64,000 nt of DNA from Salinimicrobium gaetbulicola (GCF_042676025.1 NZ_JBHTJP010000035.1:1-64000); one strand, 5' to 3'. Counted from the stretch's first letter, positions 6,758 to 16,340 are shown. Program-made: numbers and translations. Notes: generated by a model not told the origin, from the letters alone.

Positions 6758-7119
6758 TCTTATGCTGTGTTTAGTTTGTTTGTGCCGGAACCGCATCTTT
6801 CGTTCTACATTGGCTCCTGCCCTCAATAAGCAATCTGTGTACCAAGCCTAAAAAGCCAACAAACAGAGGTGTTTATGAGTTGTTTTAACCGAAAACTGGG
6901 GAATTATTCCACAGCATTTAAGGGCGATTACCCAACTTCAGCTAAACACGCGCAATATTAGCCAAAAAGATGATTGGTTGTAGGAATTAAGAACAGATAA
7001 GTAAGAATATTTAAGGAGTATGCTTCCACCCATTTTTCAAGCAAATTTTGAGTTTATTAAAGAATTACTATTTTAACAACCAGAAACATGGTTTTCCATC
7101 AAATCAATCTGAAATTATC
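6758..7119. other. Intergenic region between divergent genes
   Basis: About 360 bases separate the glycosyltransferase (minus) from the lipoprotein (plus). They must hold both promoters, but I see no convincing TTTG-N19-TAnnTTTG pair and no RNA gene. Confidence 0.5.
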
Positions 7120-7551
7120 ATGAAAAAAATCACTTTTTTACTTCTTCTGGCAATAGCATTCATTTCCTGTACTGCAGATGACAAACTTAAGATAGACAGT
7201 TCAGAAATTGTGGGCGTCTGGAACTGGACCAGTACTGATGGAGGTATGGCTTTCAACATTCACGAAACTCCCCAGTCTACCGGAAATGAATATCAGTTAA
7301 TTCTAAATTCAAATTATTCTTATTCCCTTCTTGAAAACGGGAACACAATTTCCAGCGGCACATTTGAATTAAGTATGAGAGAGTCTCAATTATTCAATAG
7401 AACAAGTAAATTCATCACTTTCTCCGGAGACATAGAAGAGGCTGATAATTTGGTCCTTAATGGAATGATCACCAGAACTGATCAGGAAACATTAACTATC
7501 GCTAATGACTTCCCAGACGGGATTGGTAGTACATTTTCAAAAATAGAATAG
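7120..7551 (+). CDS. Lipocalin-like lipoprotein
   Basis: The start at 7120 places a lipoprotein signal (MKKITFLLLLAIAFISC, Cys17) at the N-terminus of a 143-residue product; the in-frame ATG at 7048 would bury it. The mature part has the pattern of the small Bacteroidota 'lipocalin-like' proteins: 'IVGVWNWTSTDGG' near the start, followed by alternating strand-like segments (YQLILNSNYSYSLLENGNTISSGTFEL). It is predicted to sit in the outer membrane as a lipid-anchored beta-barrel. The ligand is unknown. It is monocistronic, convergent with the YegP-like gene 12 bases further on. Confidence 0.75.
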   Translation: MKKITFLLLLAIAFISCTADDKLKIDSSEIVGVWNWTSTDGGMAFNIHETPQSTGNEYQLILNSNYSYSLLENGNTISSGTFELSMRESQLFNRTSKFITFSGDIEEADNLVLNGMITRTDQETLTIANDFPDGIGSTFSKIE

Positions 7552-7563
7552 GTTCTTCAAAGA

Positions 7564-7938
7564 TTATTTAGTCTCACCCGCAGCTACGGGCTCAGGTTCT
7601 TCAAACACATTTTCACTTTCTGAGAAATCAAGGGTTTCGGCCTCTTCAACGTATTTAACGATTTGGTCCAGACCTTTTTCAAGCATGAGCTCTGTGGAGA
7701 ATTTTCGGCTGTTCGCCAGGACCAGCCCGCCTTTAGAGATCCTAAAAAAATGCTTTCCGGATTTCTTTTTCCTGGTAATGGTAAAATCTGAGAAGTTTTC
7801 TCTAATCGCGTTTATTATTAATTCGCAATCAGATTTCTTCTTTAAGGAAAAGCTGGTAAAGATGGTCTTCCCTTTTCGGTTAGCGAATGTGAATTTAAAT
7901 TCTCCATTAAATCTCTTACTTATAACAAATGCACTCAT
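7564..7938 (-). CDS. YegP-like DUF1508 protein
   Basis: The ATG at 7938 gives 124 residues. Two repeats of the DUF1508 type can be seen: 'FVISKRFNGEFKFTFANRKGKTIFTSFSLKKKSDCELIINAIREN' and 'KKKSGKHFFRISKGGLVLANSRKFSTELMLEKGLDQIVKYV'. YegP-family proteins are small two-repeat beta-alpha proteins of unclear function, often induced by stress. The first repeat is degenerate ('NRKGKTIFTS' in place of the usual 'AGNGEVILTS'). A glutamate-rich tail (about residues 98-124) follows the second repeat. Monocistronic. Confidence 0.78.
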   Translation of the reverse strand: MSAFVISKRFNGEFKFTFANRKGKTIFTSFSLKKKSDCELIINAIRENFSDFTITRKKKSGKHFFRISKGGLVLANSRKFSTELMLEKGLDQIVKYVEEAETLDFSESENVFEEPEPVAAGETK

Positions 7939-8206
7939 AGATATCCTCAAATTTTCAACGCCTGCAAATCTAAAAAATCTGCTATATGCAGCAGTTCGCT
8001 GTGAAAATATCTATTGAAAAGTTATTAAGAATTCGATTTGATAAAATGGATTTCCTTCAATTTTCAGGCCCGGATCAAAGCATGAATTTCACCTCAATTT
8101 AAACCCTTAATAATTTGAAAATCATAACAATATTTATATTTTAGACAACTCTATACTTTTTGTCTTTTAGCCAACAGGAAACAGTCCCTACAATGTTTCT
8201 TGTTTC

Positions 8207-8503
8207 CTAAATGTATTCCTGCATAAGCCCAATGAGTGTATTGGCATCCTGTTCGCCACTTTGGCGCCACTTCATTTCACCTTCCTTATAGATCATTAAA
8301 GTAGGTAAGGTTTTCACTCGAAGTGCCTCGGCAAGCTGTGAATTTTTATCCACATTGATCTTTATGACTTTGCCTTTATCACCAAGTGCGGCCGCTACAT
8401 CTCGTAATACCGGATGCATGGCACTGGAAGCGTCATTCCATTCTGTATAAAAGTCCAGGAGGACCGGAACGCGCAAGTCAATTAATTCACCAAATTTTGA
8501 CAT
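8207..8503 (-). CDS. Thioredoxin-fold protein lacking the active-site cysteines
   Basis: With the ATG at 8503 the product has 98 residues and covers a complete thioredoxin fold: 'VPVLLDFYTEWNDASSAMHPVLRDVAAAL', 'VIKINVDKNSQLAEALRVKTLPTLMIYKEG' with the cis-proline (TLPT), and a final helix. Where thioredoxins have WCGPC this protein has WNDAS, so both redox cysteines are gone and there is no cysteine anywhere in the chain. It cannot work as a dithiol oxidoreductase; a binding or chaperone-like role is inference. It follows the metallophosphoesterase by 85 bases on the same strand and may be co-transcribed with it. Confidence 0.85.
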   Translation of the reverse strand: MSKFGELIDLRVPVLLDFYTEWNDASSAMHPVLRDVAAALGDKGKVIKINVDKNSQLAEALRVKTLPTLMIYKEGEMKWRQSGEQDANTLIGLMQEYI

Positions 8504-8588
8504 AAACCCAATTTTTAAATGAGCTGAAATGCCTGCGGAAAAATGACAGATTTCCGTGGGCTTTATCAAATATAGTGAAATCTTTAAA

Positions 8589-9812
8589 TTATACGGGTTT
8601 AGGGCCTTTTCGCAGTTCAATGACCGATATTTCCGGCCAGATACCAACCCTTCCGGGATATGCTAAAAATCCAAAGCCCCGGTTCACGTTTAGGTAACGC
8701 CCGAACTCTTCATAAATACCTGCCCAGTTCTCATACCTATACTGCACAGGACTCCATTTAAACCAACCCGGGATCTCGATCCCGAACTGCATTCCGTGGG
8801 TGTGACCACTCAACGTAAGATGGTAATGCTTGGAATCCTTTTTGATCTTTTCCTGCCAGTAAGAAGGATCATGAGAAAGTAACACTTTAAAATCTTCATT
8901 ATGCACACTTGACGCAGCCTTATCGAGATCTCCTTTCTTCTTAAAACCACCGGCACCCCAGTTCTCTACTCCAACCAAAGCGATGCGCTGACCGTTCTTT
9001 TCCAAAAACCTGTGTTCGTTCAACAGCAGGTCCCAGCCCATTTCGGCATGCACCCCTTTTAATTCTTCCAGGTTTCGAGTTTTCGCTTCGGCAGATTCCC
9101 AGTTCACATAATCTCCATAATCATGATTTCCCAAAACCGAGTACACTCCGTCTTTGGCACGAATACTTCCGAAGAGCTCTTTCCAGTCTTTCATTTCTGA
9201 AGCCTTGTTGTTGACAAGGTCACCCGTAAAGGTAACCACATCACTTTCCTGCTCATTGATAAGGTCGATCCCGTATTTGATCTTTTCGGGGTTATCAAAA
9301 CTTCCGCTGTGAACATCACTTATTTGCGTGATACGATATTTATCGAAGGCTTCCGGAAGGTCGTCGAAATACAACACATATTTAAGCACCTTGTAATTGT
9401 AACGTCCCTGGTACATTCCGTAAAGAAGGGATGCGAACGGAATGGCAGCAATACCCAATGCGATCTGGCTAATGAATTTTCTCCTGGAAGGGACAGAAAA
9501 ATCAGAATTAGAGTGTGCTAATTTATTAGCTCCGCCCACGATCAGTCTCACAAGATCCTCCCCAAAAAGAAGAAAGAACATGATCAATTTAGGCACAAAA
9601 AAGGCCAAAAAGAAACCTACGGAATAACTGCGTGCACCCGACCAACCTTCATTGCCGGGACCTACAAACTGATATAAAAGATTCCCCAGCGCCAAAAGTG
9701 ACAAAAACAGGTAAATGTAATAGATCCAGTTGTGACGTGTGATCGTCTTAAAAGCCTGATAGGCGTAAATGTCCAGAACTACATAAATAATCACAAAAAT
9801 GATCCAGCGCAT
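8589..9812 (-). CDS. Membrane-anchored metallophosphoesterase
   Basis: A 407-residue protein: N-terminal membrane segments (about residues 2-17, 28-45 and 68-90), a linker, another hydrophobic helix near 115-135, then a calcineurin-like phosphoesterase domain with the metal motifs in order: 'ITQISDVHSG', 'TFTGDLVNN', 'VLGNHDYGDY', 'LLSHDPSYW' and 'LSGHTHGMQFG'. The family resembles YkuE/YaeI enzymes that hydrolyse phosphoesters such as UDP-diacylglucosamine or lipid phosphates at the membrane; substrate not determinable. The ATG at 9812 was preferred over an upstream TTG at 9818. The catalytic set is complete. Confidence 0.85.
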   Translation of the reverse strand: MRWIIFVIIYVVLDIYAYQAFKTITRHNWIYYIYLFLSLLALGNLLYQFVGPGNEGWSGARSYSVGFFLAFFVPKLIMFFLLFGEDLVRLIVGGANKLAHSNSDFSVPSRRKFISQIALGIAAIPFASLLYGMYQGRYNYKVLKYVLYFDDLPEAFDKYRITQISDVHSGSFDNPEKIKYGIDLINEQESDVVTFTGDLVNNKASEMKDWKELFGSIRAKDGVYSVLGNHDYGDYVNWESAEAKTRNLEELKGVHAEMGWDLLLNEHRFLEKNGQRIALVGVENWGAGGFKKKGDLDKAASSVHNEDFKVLLSHDPSYWQEKIKKDSKHYHLTLSGHTHGMQFGIEIPGWFKWSPVQYRYENWAGIYEEFGRYLNVNRGFGFLAYPGRVGIWPEISVIELRKGPKPV

Positions 9813-10018
9813 GAGCAATATTTTTTTCGAAGATACTTCGGCAGCTGTTCATTAACCCTACTTTTTTAGTGGAATTAATTAATGAACCTATAGCTTCTTT
9901 TTATCAACGGGAACAATAATAGAGCCATGAATAAAAATATCCCGGAATGTAAAAACTACTCCCCGGCTTGAGATTGGAGTTTTAAGAACGGGGCTCGTGT
10001 TTTTTAGCCAGAACTTCG

Positions 10019-10026
10019 TAGTTTTG
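10019..10026 (+). promoter_or_regulatory. Probable -7 promoter element of polA
   Basis: TAGTTTTG fits the Bacteroidota -7 consensus TAnnTTTG and lies 22 bases before the polA ATG. The -33 region is only T-rich (TTTTTT around 9997-10003). Confidence 0.5.
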
Positions 10027-10048
10027 GGATCCTATCAAAAACACAAAA

Positions 10049-12874
10049 ATGGCTAAACAAAAGCGACTTTTTCTTCTCGATGCATACGCCCTGATCTTTC
10101 GTGGGTATTACGCGTTCATAAAAAATCCGCGTATCAACTCAAAAGGACTGGATACCTCTGCGATCATGGGGTTCACCAATTCCCTTTTTGACGTAATACG
10201 CCGCGAAAAACCAGATCATCTGGCTGTATGTTTTGACAAAGAAGGAAGCGCCGCAAGAACCGAAATGTTCGAGGCGTATAAGGCGCATCGTGACGCGACT
10301 CCTGAGCCAATCCTTCAGGCCATTCCCTACATTCAGAATATTTTAAAAGCCATGCATATCCCGGTGGTCGTTCTCCCCGGATGCGAGGCAGATGACATCA
10401 TAGGCACTCTGGCTAAACAGGCCGAAAAAGAAGGCTATAAGGTTTTTATGGTCACTCCAGATAAAGATTTCGCACAGCTGGTTTCTGAAAACATTTTCAT
10501 GTACCGCCCCGCAAGAATGGGTAACGGAATTGAGATCTGGGGAATACCTGAGGTTCAGAAGAAATTTGAGGTAGAAAGGCCCGAGCAGGTTATCGATTTC
10601 CTCGGAATGATGGGAGATGCCGTTGATAATATTCCCGGATTACCGGGGGTGGGAGAAAAAACCGCCAAGAAATTCCTGAAGGAGTTCGGAAGCATGGAAG
10701 AGTTACTTGCCAACACAGACAAACTGAAAGGTAAGATGCGCGAAAAGGTAGAAGCCAATGCCGAACTTGGAATCCTATCCAAGAAGCTGGCTGCTATACT
10801 TACCGATTGTGACGTAAAATTCCACGCTGAAGATTACGAATTATCCATGCCCGATTCAGAAAAGGTACAGGAGATCTTTGAAGACCTGGAATTCCGAAGG
10901 TTAAAAGATCAATTCCTGAAGCTATTTTCAGGAGAGCAGACCTCTGCGCCAACCCAGGTTACCAGTACTCCCACCGCTAAAGCTCAGGCTCAGCCTGCCG
11001 GGGCAGGACAATTCTCCTTATTTGGCGGCGAGGAGCCCGAAAAAATGGAATCCTTCAGCGGAAGAAAAACCCTAAAAGAGACTGCGCATATGTATCAGAG
11101 TGTATCTCAGGGAATGGCCATGCAGTTTTTCCTTCAAAATTTAGTGAAACAAAACTGCGTTTGCCTGGAGCTTACCACTACAGAACTTGACCCTATCACG
11201 GCAGAAGTGATCGGGATCGCTTTTTCATGGGAAGCCGGAAAAGGGTTCTACCTGCCGGTTCCGGAAGACAAGGAGCAGGCACAGTCTATAATAGATACGC
11301 TAAAACCCTTTTTTGAGGCGGAAAATATTGAGAAGGTTGGTCAAAACCTGAAAAACGACATTAAAACCCTGGCTAAATACGGTGTTGAGATCAAAGGTCC
11401 GCTCTTTGACACCATGATCGCCCATTACCTGATAAATCCGGATATGCGTCACGGGTTGGATGTACTTTCGGAAACCTATCTTAACTACACGCCCGTTTTC
11501 GTGGAAGACCTGTTAGGAAAAGGAAAGAACCGCAAGTCTATGCGAAGCATCCCACTGGAAGAGCAAACCGAATTCAGTGTGGAAGACGCCGATGTGATCC
11601 TTCAGCTGAAACAAAAGTTTTCACCTGAGCTGAAAGAGGCAAATACAGAAAAACTTTTTAATGAGATCGAGATCCCGCTCGTAAGAGTGCTGGCCGACAT
11701 GGAACTGGAAGGCATCAGGCTGGACAAAGACTTCCTGAGTAATCTTTCCGAAGCGCTTGAAAACGACATTGAAAACCTCGAAAAGGGAATTTACGAGACC
11801 GCCGGGGAAGAGTTCAATATTGGTTCCCCAAAACAGCTGGGGATCATACTTTTTGAAAAACTGAAACTGGTCGATAAACCCAAAAAGACCAAGACCGGAC
11901 AATATTCCACAGGGGAGGACATTCTTTCTACTCTGGCTTCCGAACACAAGATAGTGCAACAGGTATTGGATTACCGCGGACTCGTAAAACTGAAGAATAC
12001 ATATATCGACGCGCTTCCGCTGCAGGTGGAGGAAAGTACGGGCCGGGTGCATACAGAATACCTGCAAACCGTTGCTGCCACCGGAAGACTAAGTTCCAAT
12101 AACCCGAACCTTCAGAATATACCTATCAGGACAGAAAGAGGTCGACAGGTGAGAAAAGCGTTCGTACCAAGAGATGAAAACCATGTGTTACTGGCCGCCG
12201 ATTATTCCCAGATAGAATTACGGATAATCGCTTCACTGAGCCAGGAGGATAACATGATAAAAGCGTTCAAGGAAGGACAGGATATTCACACTTCCACAGC
12301 GGCCAACGTCTTTAACGTACCTATCGAAGAGGTGACCCGCGAGCAGCGAAGTAATGCCAAAACAGTGAATTTCGGGATCGTGTATGGAGTTTCAGCCTTT
12401 GGACTGAGCAACCAGACAAATCTTTCCCGCAGCGAATCAAAAGATCTTATTGACACCTACTATAAGACCTATCCAAAACTCAGAAATTACATCAGTGACC
12501 AGGTAGATTTCGCCCGCGAACATGGATACGTTCAAACCGTACTTGGCAGAAGGCGTTATTTAAGAGATATCAATTCTCAAAATGCGATGGTGCGCGGTGC
12601 CGCAGAAAGGAACGCCGTGAACGCCCCTATCCAGGGAAGTGCAGCCGACATCATCAAGCTGGCCATGATCAATATTCATAAAAACCTCAAGGAAGGCAAT
12701 TTCAAGACCAAAATGTTACTGCAGGTGCATGATGAATTGGTTTTCGATGTATACAAACCCGAACTGGAAGAGATCAAGACCCTGGTAAAATCTGAAATGG
12801 AGAATGCCTTTAAAATGGATGTTCCGCTAGAAGTCGATCTTGGAACCGGTCTTAACTGGCTGGAAGCCCATTAA
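10049..12874 (+). CDS. polA: DNA polymerase I
   Basis: A 941-residue enzyme for gap filling and RNA primer removal. Residues about 1-290 are the 5' nuclease ('LFLLDAYALIFRGYYAF', 'VVLPGCEADDIIGTLA', 'TPDKDFAQLV', 'GLPGVGEKTAKKFL'). Residues about 345-540 form the 3'-5' exonuclease fold, and 560-941 the polymerase domain with 'LLAADYSQIELRI', 'RSNAKTVNFGIVYGVSAFG' and 'QVHDELVFDV'. The exonuclease looks damaged: the ExoI motif, normally DTET, reads E374-L-T376-T, so the metal-binding Asp is Glu and the Glu is Thr, while ExoII (GQNLKND) and ExoIII (EDAD) are kept. Proofreading is therefore probably weak or absent. Gene stands alone with its own promoter. Confidence 0.97.
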   Translation: MAKQKRLFLLDAYALIFRGYYAFIKNPRINSKGLDTSAIMGFTNSLFDVIRREKPDHLAVCFDKEGSAARTEMFEAYKAHRDATPEPILQAIPYIQNILKAMHIPVVVLPGCEADDIIGTLAKQAEKEGYKVFMVTPDKDFAQLVSENIFMYRPARMGNGIEIWGIPEVQKKFEVERPEQVIDFLGMMGDAVDNIPGLPGVGEKTAKKFLKEFGSMEELLANTDKLKGKMREKVEANAELGILSKKLAAILTDCDVKFHAEDYELSMPDSEKVQEIFEDLEFRRLKDQFLKLFSGEQTSAPTQVTSTPTAKAQAQPAGAGQFSLFGGEEPEKMESFSGRKTLKETAHMYQSVSQGMAMQFFLQNLVKQNCVCLELTTTELDPITAEVIGIAFSWEAGKGFYLPVPEDKEQAQSIIDTLKPFFEAENIEKVGQNLKNDIKTLAKYGVEIKGPLFDTMIAHYLINPDMRHGLDVLSETYLNYTPVFVEDLLGKGKNRKSMRSIPLEEQTEFSVEDADVILQLKQKFSPELKEANTEKLFNEIEIPLVRVLADMELEGIRLDKDFLSNLSEALENDIENLEKGIYETAGEEFNIGSPKQLGIILFEKLKLVDKPKKTKTGQYSTGEDILSTLASEHKIVQQVLDYRGLVKLKNTYIDALPLQVEESTGRVHTEYLQTVAATGRLSSNNPNLQNIPIRTERGRQVRKAFVPRDENHVLLAADYSQIELRIIASLSQEDNMIKAFKEGQDIHTSTAANVFNVPIEEVTREQRSNAKTVNFGIVYGVSAFGLSNQTNLSRSESKDLIDTYYKTYPKLRNYISDQVDFAREHGYVQTVLGRRRYLRDINSQNAMVRGAAERNAVNAPIQGSAADIIKLAMINIHKNLKEGNFKTKMLLQVHDELVFDVYKPELEEIKTLVKSEMENAFKMDVPLEVDLGTGLNWLEAH

Positions 12875-12887
12875 AAAAACCGCATAA

Positions 12888-12923
12888 AAAAAGCCCTTTT
12901 TGGAGAATCAAGAAGAGCTTTTT
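12888..12923 (+). terminator. Weak terminator after polA
   Basis: AAAAAGC (12888-12894) can pair with GCTTTTT (12917-12923) across a purine-rich loop. It lies between the convergent polA and DUF5916 genes and could act in both directions. The stem is short. Confidence 0.4.
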
Positions 12924-12939
12924 CTTTGGCTAAATAATC

Positions 12940-15585
12940 TTATAATAAGAACCTGTAGGTCGCCTTTATTAAAAAGGTATTCTGCGGTTTTTGTCGCAAC
13001 AGCTGGTTATCAACTATTCCGCTGAAATCATTATTAACATCTCCCATTCCGTTAATCCCCTGTGACCATACGAGGAAGATCTCAGACCCCGGTATGTATT
13101 CCCAACGGGCCACCAGGTTAGACCTGTATTGTACGAAAGCGAAATCAGGATTGGAAACCGTATAATCGGTTACATTATCCCTGTTCTCATCTATAAGATA
13201 ACTTCCGTTTTCCAGAGAGATCTGGTCATCACCGTACCATGATACTCGATCGTTCAGGTCTTTAGCAACTGGGTCTACCACATAATTTAGGTTTGAGTAG
13301 TTCGCCTTGAAAATAAATGGCTGTCCATAATACTGAATGGTAAGGTTTGGATTAATATTATAGTTCAGTCGCAAGGTCGCGCTCAGGGTTTCCTGGTCGA
13401 TTGCACCTAAAATATACCGGGCCGAATTGTTGAAAGCCTTCTCTGCCACATATTGAGTCCTATTCGGATTTTTCTCATATTCCAGGTCAAGGGACAGACT
13501 CAGGGAATTAAGAGGTTGATATTTCATGCCGACAACAAAACGGTCCAGGCTGAATTGATTTTGAGTGGCTTCGGAATGTACCCATCCAAATTTGGTTGCC
13601 AGTTTTTTCCTTTGATCACTTCCGGAGAAAATAAAGAAGTAGTTCTCTTCATTAAACCTCCATCGAGGTCCTCCTCTAAGAAAAGTATTAGTAAAGATGC
13701 GGGGTTTATGAGCCGCTCCGCCTTCACTCCACCAGTTATTCTTATAATTCACAAAACCAACCACCTCATATTGCACCCGGTTGTAATTTCCTTCAAAATC
13801 AAAGGATGTATGCTGATTTAACCCAAGCACCGCTCTCCTGAACCAGGATGTGGGCTTGGTGAACATTCTGCGAACAGTTAAATACTGCCTGATGTCATCT
13901 GCCTGGCGAAGGAATCCAATATCATTTAGTTCCAGCTCCGGTGAGATCCACTTACCTCCCAGCTTATATTGCCAGTCGCCTCCACCCATTCGCCCATATT
14001 CCAGCCGGCCTCCGGTCCCGGTAAGGGATGTTCTTTCAGGATCTACTTCCACATGCTCTGCATCAACTCGTTGAAATAAATGCACGATGGAGTTCTGAGT
14101 GCTGGCAATAGCTTCGGAATTTCCTTCTACCCTGCTCAGAACACCGCTTCCTGAAAGGTAATATTTCCTGTCCTTCCAGGTGTGTTTAAAATCAAGTCCG
14201 CCTGAAAAAGCACGGGTATGCAAAAAGGAAACTTCCTCTTCCATGTTTCGGTTTGTTGCGGTAAAAATTCCGCCCACATAACTATTCCTTTCATTCAGGT
14301 CTTTTTGAACTCTTCCCACCAGGTAATTGGTCAAAGGTTCCACCAGCCTTTCGGCTTCTTCGCCCGAATCGGTCACAACATCTGCGAATTCCCTTCCAGT
14401 AACAGATTCCAGCACCCCTATGGTCCATCCGTTTTCGGTCTTTCCGCTGAATTTTGCCGCACCTAGAATCGTAGTGTTCTGTGGCTGGTCTACATAAGCG
14501 GTATTTGGCCCCGAAGCACTTCCCTGGGGACTCCTGCCTATTCTTCGGGAAAAGAATAGATTATCCTGGCTGTCTGCAAAAGCATAATTGAAGACACTTT
14601 TATTTTCTACGAAGAAAGGCCTTCTTTCCTCAAAGAATATTTCAAATCCGTCTAGAGAAACAGCTCCCGGATCGGCATCTACCTGCCCAAAATCGGGATT
14701 TATAGTAAGGTCTACCGTTAGGTCGTTCGTTATTCCGATCTTGGCATCCAGCCCGGCAGTAAACTCCCCGTCTCTTCCATCTTTAAAAGGATTCCCCTGT
14801 TGCTCTTCATATGAATCATATTTTCCCACGGTATAAGGCTGAATCTCCAATTGCTTTTGAGGCTGCAAACCTTTTAACCCTCTCAATTCTCCGAATGAAC
14901 TTACCCAGCCGGTAGGATTTGCAGGAACCGGTTGCCAGGTGGAACGTTCCTCTTTATTAAAATATCTTCTGGTGGCCTGGATTCCCCATACCTGGTCCTG
15001 TTCAGCGCTGAACCTTAACTGACTTAACGGGATCTTCACTTCGGCAGTCCATCCATCATCATCGATATTGGTCTTTAAATACCAGATAGGGTTCCAGCTG
15101 GGGTCAAACTGACCATTATTGGAAATGAATTCATCCCCTTTCACCCCACTGGCAGAAATAGTGAACGAAAAAGCGGTACGATCGTCATTGTAACTGTCAA
15201 TATTCAGCTCCACCCAATCACCTGGAAATTCATCCCTTCTTCCCATTCTTTGAACGATCGTTTCAGGATTTGGTTCAAAGCATTTAAAAGCTACATAGAG
15301 ATTTTTAGCGTCATAAAGGATCTTCATCCTGGTCTGCTGGGTAGGAGGCGTATTGTTATCGGGTTCGAATTCCACAAACCCGGAAGTCCAGGCAGCTTCA
15401 TTCCATGTGGAATCGTCCAGGTAGCCGTCAATTTTTATAGCTTCTTTTCCTTCCACGGAAGTAGTGGTATAGGAACGTTTCGCGAAATCAAAATTTAATT
15501 CCGGCTCATTGCTGACCTGTGAAATTGATTGCTGGGAAATTACAGTACTCAAAAGGAGTACTGCTCCTGCTTTAAAATAATTCAT
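12940..15585 (-). CDS. DUF5916 protein with N-terminal CBM9-like domain
   Basis: An 881-residue exported protein. Signal peptide about residues 1-22; then a family-9 carbohydrate-binding-module-like domain (about residues 45-215; 'IKIDGYLDDSTWNEAAW', 'LYVAFKCFE', 'GDWVELNIDSYNDDRTAFSF', 'DDGWTAEVKIPLSQLRF'). The rest (about 240-881) is DUF5916, rich in alternating strands ('DLTINPDFGQVDADPGAVSLDGFEIFFEERRPFFVEN') and ending in FLL, typical of an outer-membrane beta-barrel. Such proteins are common in marine Bacteroidota; substrate and activity are not known. No SusCD pair or glycosidase is adjacent, so the neighbourhood does not suggest a polysaccharide locus. Monocistronic. Confidence 0.88.
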   Translation of the reverse strand: MNYFKAGAVLLLSTVISQQSISQVSNEPELNFDFAKRSYTTTSVEGKEAIKIDGYLDDSTWNEAAWTSGFVEFEPDNNTPPTQQTRMKILYDAKNLYVAFKCFEPNPETIVQRMGRRDEFPGDWVELNIDSYNDDRTAFSFTISASGVKGDEFISNNGQFDPSWNPIWYLKTNIDDDGWTAEVKIPLSQLRFSAEQDQVWGIQATRRYFNKEERSTWQPVPANPTGWVSSFGELRGLKGLQPQKQLEIQPYTVGKYDSYEEQQGNPFKDGRDGEFTAGLDAKIGITNDLTVDLTINPDFGQVDADPGAVSLDGFEIFFEERRPFFVENKSVFNYAFADSQDNLFFSRRIGRSPQGSASGPNTAYVDQPQNTTILGAAKFSGKTENGWTIGVLESVTGREFADVVTDSGEEAERLVEPLTNYLVGRVQKDLNERNSYVGGIFTATNRNMEEEVSFLHTRAFSGGLDFKHTWKDRKYYLSGSGVLSRVEGNSEAIASTQNSIVHLFQRVDAEHVEVDPERTSLTGTGGRLEYGRMGGGDWQYKLGGKWISPELELNDIGFLRQADDIRQYLTVRRMFTKPTSWFRRAVLGLNQHTSFDFEGNYNRVQYEVVGFVNYKNNWWSEGGAAHKPRIFTNTFLRGGPRWRFNEENYFFIFSGSDQRKKLATKFGWVHSEATQNQFSLDRFVVGMKYQPLNSLSLSLDLEYEKNPNRTQYVAEKAFNNSARYILGAIDQETLSATLRLNYNINPNLTIQYYGQPFIFKANYSNLNYVVDPVAKDLNDRVSWYGDDQISLENGSYLIDENRDNVTDYTVSNPDFAFVQYRSNLVARWEYIPGSEIFLVWSQGINGMGDVNNDFSGIVDNQLLRQKPQNTFLIKATYRFLL

Positions 15586-15708
15586 TGCTCGTTTTCTGGT
15601 TGATTTGTTTAATAGACTGCAGAAAAAGCAATTTGTGACAAAAAAATTGAACTTTTTGAAATTTTTGAGTCGTTTGGAGCATAATTCCTGAGATTAACCC
15701 AAGAAAAA

Positions 15709-15732
15709 AGCCTTCGGAAAACTCCGAAGGCT
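15709..15732 (-). terminator. Terminator of the lipocalin-like lipoprotein gene
   Basis: Ten-base stem AGCCTTCGGA/TCCGAAGGCT; on the minus strand it is followed by a T run. It lies 30 bases after the stop codon of the gene at 15762. Confidence 0.8.
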
Positions 15733-15761
15733 CTAAGTATTAAGGGGGGCAAAAAAAGGTC

Positions 15762-16340
15762 TTATTGTTTTTTATAGATCATTTCAATTCTATTGATCGA
15801 AGAAACCGAAGTGTTCCCCGGATCTTTAACCAGTTCTTCAACTTCATAATCTTCAATAGCCACATGCAGGTACATTGCACCGTCTACAGTACTTAGACCA
15901 ATAGTCTTTGTGAAAGTTAAAGTAGTTTCACCACTTTGAAAGCTAACCGAAAGTTCATTACCGGCTACCTCATAGGTAGCAGCATAATCACCTTCTCCAT
16001 CACACTGCATTTCGCCATCAACAAAATTCAATCTGGCCTGGTGAGCTAAAACTCCACCTTCGGCATTGAAATTAAAGAACAGGTTGTCAAAACAAGTGGT
16101 CTCTTCAAGAATATTTGTGTTACTGGTCCCGTCTGCATCAAGGTCTACAGCAACATCAGAATTCATGGCTTTGATCTTCCAGGTTCCCACTAGATCATTC
16201 TGGCGGATATCCTGCTTCTCAAAAACGTTTGTTGTAGAGTTCAGGGAGGTCATTTCATCGTTCACAGATTCCGAAGAACAACTCACCAAAAGGGCGGCAG
16301 TAATGGTCAAAGCAAATAAGTTCAGGGCAATTTTTTTCAT
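15762..16340 (-). CDS. Lipocalin-like lipoprotein
   Basis: The start at 16340 gives 192 residues with a lipoprotein signal (MKKIALNLFALTITAALLVSCSSES, Cys21); the frame extension upstream lacks a signal and was rejected. The mature part contains 'LVGTWKIKAMNSDVAVDLDADGTSNTNILEETTCFDN', where the D-x-D-x-D-G segment recalls the Bacteroidota lipocalin-like (DUF5004-type) lipoproteins, then strand-rich segments. It is predicted to be anchored in the outer membrane, function unknown. It resembles in plan the lipoproteins at 7120 and 19627 but is clearly diverged from them. Confidence 0.78.
   Translation of the reverse strand: MKKIALNLFALTITAALLVSCSSESVNDEMTSLNSTTNVFEKQDIRQNDLVGTWKIKAMNSDVAVDLDADGTSNTNILEETTCFDNLFFNFNAEGGVLAHQARLNFVDGEMQCDGEGDYAATYEVAGNELSVSFQSGETTLTFTKTIGLSTVDGAMYLHVAIEDYEVEELVKDPGNTSVSSINRIEMIYKKQ

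Noticed and set aside
8504..8647. N-terminal extension of the thioredoxin-like gene
   Set aside because: The additional 48 codons overlap the end of the phosphoesterase gene and do not look like a signal or domain; the ATG at 8503 begins the fold exactly.
13453..15498. Several plus-strand open frames within the DUF5916 gene
   Set aside because: They are antisense shadows of a long, well-supported gene and have no recognisable protein features.
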